From positions 1 through 36,724 of the forward strand of contig JAJEHK010000094.1 in assembly GCA_022823765.1 (NCBI GenBank): a stretch of 36,724 nt of DNA, given 5' to 3'. Below the pieces are notes generated by a model. That model ran no database searches and was not told the DNA's origin. It saw nothing but the letters and a program-made list of their open reading frames with translations. The position numbers and the translations under genes were made by a program. Of the stretch, positions 31,911-36,724 are shown one piece after another. How positions within the stretch are numbered: the stretch's first letter is position 1; every line of letters starts with the position of its first letter. The DNA comes from Alphaproteobacteria bacterium. GTDB taxonomy: Bacteria > Pseudomonadota > Alphaproteobacteria > SP197.

Positions 31911-33215
31911 CTATCCCAGAACGGAGAAGGTGCTGTTCTGGTTGATTTCCCTGTTGCGCGAGAAGAAGGACATGTCGACGTCGCGATCGATGTGCGGGAG
32001 ATGGAAGCTCACCGGATCGACATCATGGTCCTGGCCGCCTTCGCACGCTGCAATCAGGGCCGCCATCATCTCGCCGGCGATGGGCGCGTTCTTGAACTGG
32101 TTGCCGCTGGTGCCGATCGCCAGGTAGAAGCCGCCAAGGTCCGACTTGTCGTAGATGGGTCCCCAGTCTTCGGTGACATCGTAGAGGTCAACCGCGCCTC
32201 GTGCCGCGGAACCCGGGATCTTCAGTCCCGGGAAGCGTTGTGCCTGGCGCATGACAAGGGTTGTCCACATGCCCGTGAATTCCTGGAGATAGTCATCGGG
32301 ATCAACCCATTCCCTGTCGTCGCAGGCCGGATCCTCGCTGCCGATGAGGATGTGATTGCCCGTTTCGGGGCGGCAATAGGTGCCGATCTCGCTGTCCGAA
32401 AAGACATGGCTGACACTGGAATCGTAGTCGTCCGGCGCCGGGACGTGGGCGACCTCGTGGCGAAGGGCGCGCGTCGTGATGCGCATGGTGCCGGCAAGAC
32501 CCGCCATCTCGTTGACCTTCGACGAGTGCGGGCCGGCGACGTTGACCACCACGGGCGCATCGATCTCCTCGCCGGTGTCGAGGGTGACACCCTTCACGCG
32601 CCCGTTGTCGCGGCGGATGGCGGCGACCGTGGCATTGAAGCGGAACGATGCGCCGAACTTTTCCGCGGCTCTCTGGACGTTGTGGCCGGCAAGCTGCGGG
32701 TCCGAGATGTATCCGCCGCGCGGAAAGTAGGCAGCGCCGAAGACCTCGTCGCCAAGGGGTTCGCCGAACTCCGGGTCATCGGTGCGGCGTGGCTCACCGA
32801 AGCACGCCGTCGACACGGACGGCATGCGCTGGCGGACCTCTTCGGGGGTGAGTTCCTGGTAGGGGCAGCCGATCTCGTCCATGACCTTGAGGATGCTCTC
32901 CAGAAAGTTGTTCTGCCGGGTCTTCATGATCATGCAGCCGACATTGTGGTAGTGCGCCATGCCGCGTTCATCGACCACCCCGCAGTAGTTCTCCCAGTCG
33001 GACCAGTAGAAATGGCTCTCGTAGGCGATGGCCGAACCGTGCACCGTGGAATAGTAGGGGCGGACGATGGCGCAGGAATTGGCCGTCGAGCCGTAGCTGG
33101 CTGCCGGCAACCGGTCGATGGACAGAACATTCATGCCCCGCGCGGCAAGTTCACGTGCCGTGCTGGCGCCGATGATGCCGGCTCCGATCACGACGGCGTC
33201 CCTTGTGTCAGCCAT
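31911..33215 (-). CDS. DAO-family FAD-dependent oxidoreductase (sarcosine/glycine-oxidase-like)
   Basis: 434 aa from the ATG at 33215, preceded by GGGAG; a longer open frame upstream has no coding character. The N-terminal dinucleotide fold is VVIGAGIIGASTARELAARG (GxGxxG 11-16). VVNVAGPHS and the C-terminal GGFYLAIGTSGNQFKNAP are typical of the glycine/sarcosine-oxidase and SoxB-like group of the D-amino-acid-oxidase superfamily. It probably oxidises a secondary or tertiary amino acid such as sarcosine. It is the first gene of the unit that continues into the dimethylglycine-dehydrogenase-like gene 7 bp on. It diverges from the DddP-like gene across about 140 bp. Confidence 0.85.
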   Translation of the reverse strand: MADTRDAVVIGAGIIGASTARELAARGMNVLSIDRLPAASYGSTANSCAIVRPYYSTVHGSAIAYESHFYWSDWENYCGVVDERGMAHYHNVGCMIMKTRQNNFLESILKVMDEIGCPYQELTPEEVRQRMPSVSTACFGEPRRTDDPEFGEPLGDEVFGAAYFPRGGYISDPQLAGHNVQRAAEKFGASFRFNATVAAIRRDNGRVKGVTLDTGEEIDAPVVVNVAGPHSSKVNEMAGLAGTMRITTRALRHEVAHVPAPDDYDSSVSHVFSDSEIGTYCRPETGNHILIGSEDPACDDREWVDPDDYLQEFTGMWTTLVMRQAQRFPGLKIPGSAARGAVDLYDVTEDWGPIYDKSDLGGFYLAIGTSGNQFKNAPIAGEMMAALIAACEGGQDHDVDPVSFHLPHIDRDVDMSFFSRNREINQNSTFSVLG

Positions 33216-33357
33216 GGCTTCAGGTCTCCCTTGTTCTCCCGGACACACTCCGGACACGGCCTCCATACCACCGGTTGACGGTCTGCCGCCACCCCGGATC
33301 CGGCGCCGGCGCAACCGGACACGAAGGTGGCTTGCGCAGCGATCCGGGACATGCTTG

Positions 33358-34602
33358 ATGGTCGCCATGAACGACACCGCAGCAACCGCCCGGACGACGG
33401 GTGCCCACCCCTTGCCGGAACGGGGACAGGAATGGCGCGAGCGCCTGGATCTCGGCAGGCTCGCCCGCTTGAGAAGCGAAATCGCGCGGGCCGACTGCGG
33501 GGCCGGTCTCTTCTACGACCCGGTCAACATCCGCTACGCCACCGGCACCTCGAACATGCAGGTCTACGCCCTTCACAATCCCTGCCGGTATGTCTTCGTG
33601 CCCGTGGAGGGGCCCGTCGTGCTCTTCGAGTTCAGGGGGTGCGGGCATCTCTCTAAAGACTGCGTCGCCGTCAACGAGGTTCGCGATGCCGTCCCGTGGT
33701 ACTTCAGCGTCTCGGGCCCGAGAACCGGCGATCTGGCCGGACTCTGGGCGGCGGAGATCCTCGCTCTGGTGGCGGCGCACGGTGGTGGCAACCGGCGCAT
33801 CGCCATCGACCGTGTCGATCCTCAGGGACTGGATCTCCTGCGGGAATCGGGATGCCCGGTGGTGGACGGCCGGGAGGTGGCGGAACGCGCGCGCCGCATC
33901 AAGACGCCTGAGGAGATCGACGCCCTGCGCGATGCGGTTGCCGTCTGCCAGACCGGCATCGTGCGCATGATGGAAGCAACCGAGCCAGGCATGACCGAGA
34001 ACGCGATCTGGTCGGTCCTTCACGAAACCAACATCCGGATGGGTGGGGAGTGGATCGAGACAAGGCTCTTCAGTTCCGGCCCGCGCACCAACCCCTGGTA
34101 CCAGGAGGCCTCGAACCGGCGCGTCGAGGCAGGCGACATGGTGAGCCTGGATTCCGATCTCATCGGTCCGATGGGTTATTCGGCGGACATCTCGCGCAGC
34201 TGGATCGTCGACGGCAAGCCACCCTCGGGAGAGCAAAGGACGCTCTACGGCCTTGCCTTCGAACAGGTGATGCGAAATCAGGAGCTCTTCCGACCGGGAG
34301 CGACATTCGGCGAGATCGCCGGCAAGGCCTTCGCCCTGCCGGGGAGTTTCTCGGAGTACCAGATTCCGGCTGTCGCCCACGGTGTCGGCCTCGTCAACGA
34401 GTACCCGATCGTCCTCCATGCTTCCCGCCACAGGGAGAGAGGGCACGAGGGCATGATCGAGGCCGGCATGGTCTTCTGCATCGAAAGCTACGCCGGCAAG
34501 CCCGGCGGGACGGAGGGTGTCAAGCTCGAACAGCAGATTCTCGTGAAGGAGGATGGCATCGAGCTCCTCTCCGACATGCCCTTCGAGACAGAATTGCTGT
34601 AG
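33358..34602 (+). CDS. DddP-like M24-fold metalloenzyme with altered catalytic residues
   Basis: 414 aa, closest by my memory to the DMSP lyase DddP within the M24 (creatinase/aminopeptidase P) fold; shared stretches include FDP/YDPVNIRYAT, NMQ, GGEWIETRL and SGPRTNPW. Metal-ligand positions are all kept: D265, D267, D277, H341, E376, E391. These sit exactly 30 below the numbers I recall for Ruegeria DddP (295, 297, 307, 371, 406, 421). At the position of the reported catalytic D377 this protein has N347 (GLVNEYP), and at Y366 it has I336. It is therefore probably not a DMSP lyase but a relative acting on another compound, perhaps one linked to the adjacent betaine-type locus. Start ATG 33358 or 33367, both weakly supported. 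Confidence 0.8.
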   Translation: MVAMNDTAATARTTGAHPLPERGQEWRERLDLGRLARLRSEIARADCGAGLFYDPVNIRYATGTSNMQVYALHNPCRYVFVPVEGPVVLFEFRGCGHLSKDCVAVNEVRDAVPWYFSVSGPRTGDLAGLWAAEILALVAAHGGGNRRIAIDRVDPQGLDLLRESGCPVVDGREVAERARRIKTPEEIDALRDAVAVCQTGIVRMMEATEPGMTENAIWSVLHETNIRMGGEWIETRLFSSGPRTNPWYQEASNRRVEAGDMVSLDSDLIGPMGYSADISRSWIVDGKPPSGEQRTLYGLAFEQVMRNQELFRPGATFGEIAGKAFALPGSFSEYQIPAVAHGVGLVNEYPIVLHASRHRERGHEGMIEAGMVFCIESYAGKPGGTEGVKLEQQILVKEDGIELLSDMPFETELL

Positions 34603-34712
34603 GCCGGCGCGGCGGCGCGGTTGGGAACTTCGTCTCCGGGGTCACCTGATGTCCGGCAGGCCTTCGATGGGCTGGTGTTCGGAGGCAAGAAGCGCGGCCG
34701 CCATGGAATCCG

Positions 34713-36269
34713 TCAGAAGAGCCATGCGGGAAGCGCGGTCGCCAGAGATGGCACGAACCAGACCGCGGCGACGCCGAGGGCCTGCAGGCCGATGAACGGG
34801 AGGACGCCGCTGTAGATTGCGCCTGTGGTGACTTCCGGCGGCGCCGCGCCGCGCAGGTAGAAGAGGGAAAAGCCGAAGGGCGGCGTGAGGAAGCTCGTCT
34901 GCAGGTTGATGGCGATGAGGACGGACAGCCAGATCGGATCGTGTCCCATGAGGATGAGCGCCGGCGCAACGATGGGAAGCAGGATCACGGAGATCTCGAC
35001 GAAATCGAGAATGAACCCGAGGAGGAAGATCAGGATCATGACAAAGACGAGGGCGCCGTCGGCTCCACCGGGCATGAGCGACAGCAGCTCCTCGATCCGG
35101 TCATCACCGCCGAGACCGCGGAACACCAGGGCGAAGATGCTGGCCCCGATGATGGTGCCGAAGATCATGGCGCTGATTGTCAGGGTGCCGGTCGCGGCCC
35201 CGCCGAGGTGGCCCGAGCGACCGGTGACGAGGAAGGAGCGGCCGAGCACGGGCAGGGCGATGGCGGCAAGGGCGACGCCGAGGGCGCCGATGGCCCAGTC
35301 GGCGAACTCGAGATCGTGCCGCTGCAGGCGTACGGGCGCCAGCCCGGCGAGGACTGCCAGGGTCAGAAACGCACCTCCTGCGAGGAGGATCCAGCGCTTC
35401 AGACGCGCGCTTCCGAAACGGAAGGCCGCCAGCAGGACCGCGCCGATGGCCCCGACCGACGCCGCCTCGGTCGGGGTGGCGACGCCGCCGAGAATGGATC
35501 CCAGAACGGCGACGATCAGGAGGATGGGCGGCAGGAGCACCTTCAGAATGTCGCCCGCGGCTCCCCGTGGTTCGGCAAGGGGTGGCGCGACGGATGGCTT
35601 GAGGCGGGCGATCCCGAGGATGAAGACGATGTAGAGCGCGACAAGCACCAGACCGGGGAGCAGGGTGGCGGCAAAGGTCTGGCCGACGCTGATGGTGCTG
35701 ACCGTGAAGGAGCCTTTCTCGAACTGCGCCTGCTGGTATGCGTTGGACATGACATCGGAGAGAATGATGAGCAAGGTCGACGGGGGAATGATCTGTCCCA
35801 GCGTGCCGGCCGTGGTCACGGTTCCCGCCGCCAGTCTCGTGTCGTACCCGGCGCGGAGCATCGTCGGCAGGGCGATCAGTCCGATGGCGACCACGGTGGC
35901 GCCGACGATTCCGGTCGAGGCGGCGAGCAGGGCGCCGATCAGGACCACCGAAACGGCGAGCCCGCCGCGTGCCGTTCCGAAGAGCGTGCCCATCCTGGTC
36001 AGCAGATCCTCGGCGATGCGACTCTTCTCCAGCACGGCGCCCATGAAGATGAACATCGGAATGGCGATCAGCACCGAATTGGTCATGATGCCGTAGATTC
36101 GCTGGGACAGGGCGCCGAGCAGTCCGGCGTCGAACTGCCCGGTCAGCCAGCCGATGAGGGCAAATGCGAACGCCACGCCGAAGAGTGTGAAGGTGACCGG
36201 ATAGCCCATCAGGATCGCGCCCATCAGGGCGGCGACCATGAGGAGGTCGAGGGAGTCCGCGAGGATCAC
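34713..36269 (-). CDS. dctM: TRAP transporter large permease (DctM family)
   Basis: 518 aa, highly hydrophobic with about a dozen membrane helices. GYPVTFTLFGVAF, GIMTNSVLIAIPMFIFMGAVLE, AARGGLAVSVVLIGALLAASTGIVGAT and GGVATPTEAASVGAIGA are DctM hallmarks. It uses the sodium or proton gradient to import a substrate delivered by a periplasmic DctP protein, which lies outside the window. The GTG start overlaps the DctQ stop (GTGA) with GAGG upstream. A common DctM is about 430 aa; the extra ~90 residues sit at about 300-390 and contain two or three more hydrophobic segments, as in some carboxylate/mannitol-type subfamilies. Convergent with the DddP-like gene. Confidence 0.93.
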   Translation of the reverse strand: MILADSLDLLMVAALMGAILMGYPVTFTLFGVAFAFALIGWLTGQFDAGLLGALSQRIYGIMTNSVLIAIPMFIFMGAVLEKSRIAEDLLTRMGTLFGTARGGLAVSVVLIGALLAASTGIVGATVVAIGLIALPTMLRAGYDTRLAAGTVTTAGTLGQIIPPSTLLIILSDVMSNAYQQAQFEKGSFTVSTISVGQTFAATLLPGLVLVALYIVFILGIARLKPSVAPPLAEPRGAAGDILKVLLPPILLIVAVLGSILGGVATPTEAASVGAIGAVLLAAFRFGSARLKRWILLAGGAFLTLAVLAGLAPVRLQRHDLEFADWAIGALGVALAAIALPVLGRSFLVTGRSGHLGGAATGTLTISAMIFGTIIGASIFALVFRGLGGDDRIEELLSLMPGGADGALVFVMILIFLLGFILDFVEISVILLPIVAPALILMGHDPIWLSVLIAINLQTSFLTPPFGFSLFYLRGAAPPEVTTGAIYSGVLPFIGLQALGVAAVWFVPSLATALPAWLF

Positions 36270-36724
36270 CCGGTCCTCGCCTTGCCACCTCCGAGGATGT
36301 CGCGCAGGAGACAGGACAGACCCTGGAGGAAGAGCAGGAGGCAAAAGGCGGGGATCAGGGTCTTGAGCAGGAAGGTCGCCGGAATGCCGCCGACCGAGAT
36401 CGCGCCGTCGAGGTTCTTCCAGCTGTTCGCCACGAAGGGCAATGTGAACCAGGCGATGGCAGCGGCACCGGGCAACAGGGCGAGCGTGGCGCCAAGGATG
36501 TCGATGCGCGCACGGCCCAAGGGTGACAGGCGGGAATAGAAGATGTCGACGCGAACATGACCGTTGACGAGGAGAGTGTAGCCCGCACCCAGCATGAAGA
36601 TCATGCAGTGAAGATAGAGAACGCCCTCGTCGAGAAAGATGAAACTGATGCCGAAGACATAGCGCAGCAGGACGATGACAAACTGAAGGGCCACCATGGC
36701 CACCGCGCACCATCGGATGACGAG
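36266..36724 (-). CDS. dctQ: TRAP transporter small permease (DctQ family), 5' end cut by window
   Basis: The frame is open to the window edge (LVIRWCAVAMVALQF...), so the start is outside. The visible 152 residues have four hydrophobic segments and the DctQ landmarks FVIVLLRYVFG, IFLDEGVLYLHCMIFMLGAGYT, and NGHVRVDIFYSRLS. It forms the membrane complex with DctM, to which it is joined by a GTGA overlap. Substrate unknown; proximity to methylated-amine catabolic genes suggests an osmolyte or related compound. Confidence 0.9.
   Translation of the reverse strand, partial: LVIRWCAVAMVALQFVIVLLRYVFGISFIFLDEGVLYLHCMIFMLGAGYTLLVNGHVRVDIFYSRLSPLGRARIDILGATLALLPGAAAIAWFTLPFVANSWKNLDGAISVGGIPATFLLKTLIPAFCLLLFLQGLSCLLRDILGGGKARTG

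Noticed and set aside
33358-34602. Calling the protein a DMSP lyase (DddP)
   Set aside because: The position of the reported catalytic Asp is Asn (N347) and the Tyr position is Ile (I336), so only a DddP-like label is supported.
34941-36539. 532-codon open frame antisense to dctM
   Set aside because: Its translation is a low-complexity, charged sequence (runs of Asp, Glu and Gly), the usual mirror of a hydrophobic membrane gene on the other strand.

Overview
The window looks like a GC-rich alphaproteobacterial chromosome carrying an integrative, probably mobilisable island beside core genes. This placement is inferred from a proteobacterial GCS2-type glutamate-cysteine ligase next to ubiA, a TraA/TrwC-type relaxase, TRAP transporter genes and a betaine/sarcosine-type catabolic locus. 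No tRNA, rRNA or CRISPR array was seen.

Left part (1-13.7 kb), integration and defence. Two tyrosine recombinases are coupled by an ATGA overlap; the first is cut by the window edge. After a lower-GC stretch with a small secreted protein and a membrane protein come minus-strand restriction-modification genes. Vsr nickase, a C5-cytosine methyltransferase and a putative PD-(D/E)XK endonuclease are joined by two GTGA overlaps, with an unknown protein and a second C5-cytosine methyltransferase upstream. Diverging from these is an N6-adenine-type methyltransferase. Next is an unusual minus-strand cassette: a 755-aa protein with two GHKL ATPase modules (one HSP90/MORC-like, one histidine-kinase-like), a receiver-domain protein with a large unknown C-terminal region, and an unrecognised third protein. 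A DUF262/DUF1524 (GmrSD/SspE-like) nuclease follows. I consider the GHKL-receiver-unknown trio the best candidate for an undescribed system.

Middle (15.6-23.5 kb), conjugation or mobilisation. A 1,940-aa MobF-type relaxase-helicase with three tandem repeats of about 143 aa converges on three paralogous ribbon-helix-helix (RHH) genes joined by ATGA/GTGA overlaps. Directly upstream of the RHH genes is a regular DNA array: pairs of TTGTGGTCAC-like boxes 11 bp apart, repeating every 46-47 bp at least four times. It is probably the RHH binding platform (operator and/or oriT accessory sites). A perfect 9-bp inverted repeat just upstream of the relaxase is a second oriT candidate.

Right part (23.5-36.7 kb), chromosomal metabolism. 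gshA and ubiA diverge. A minus-strand gene block then encodes a sarcosine/glycine-oxidase-like flavoprotein, a GcvT-fused dimethylglycine-dehydrogenase-like flavoprotein, a Spy/CpxP-like protein, an OmpR-type response regulator, a histidine kinase and a Rieske oxygenase resembling betaine/stachydrine demethylases. The last four are chained by 4-nt stop/start overlaps. A divergent M24-fold protein closely resembles the DMSP lyase DddP and keeps its metal ligands, but appears to lack the catalytic Asp. TRAP DctM and DctQ genes end the window. Together these suggest import and stepwise N-demethylation of a quaternary or methylated amine, with sensor genes in the same transcription unit as the oxygenase.
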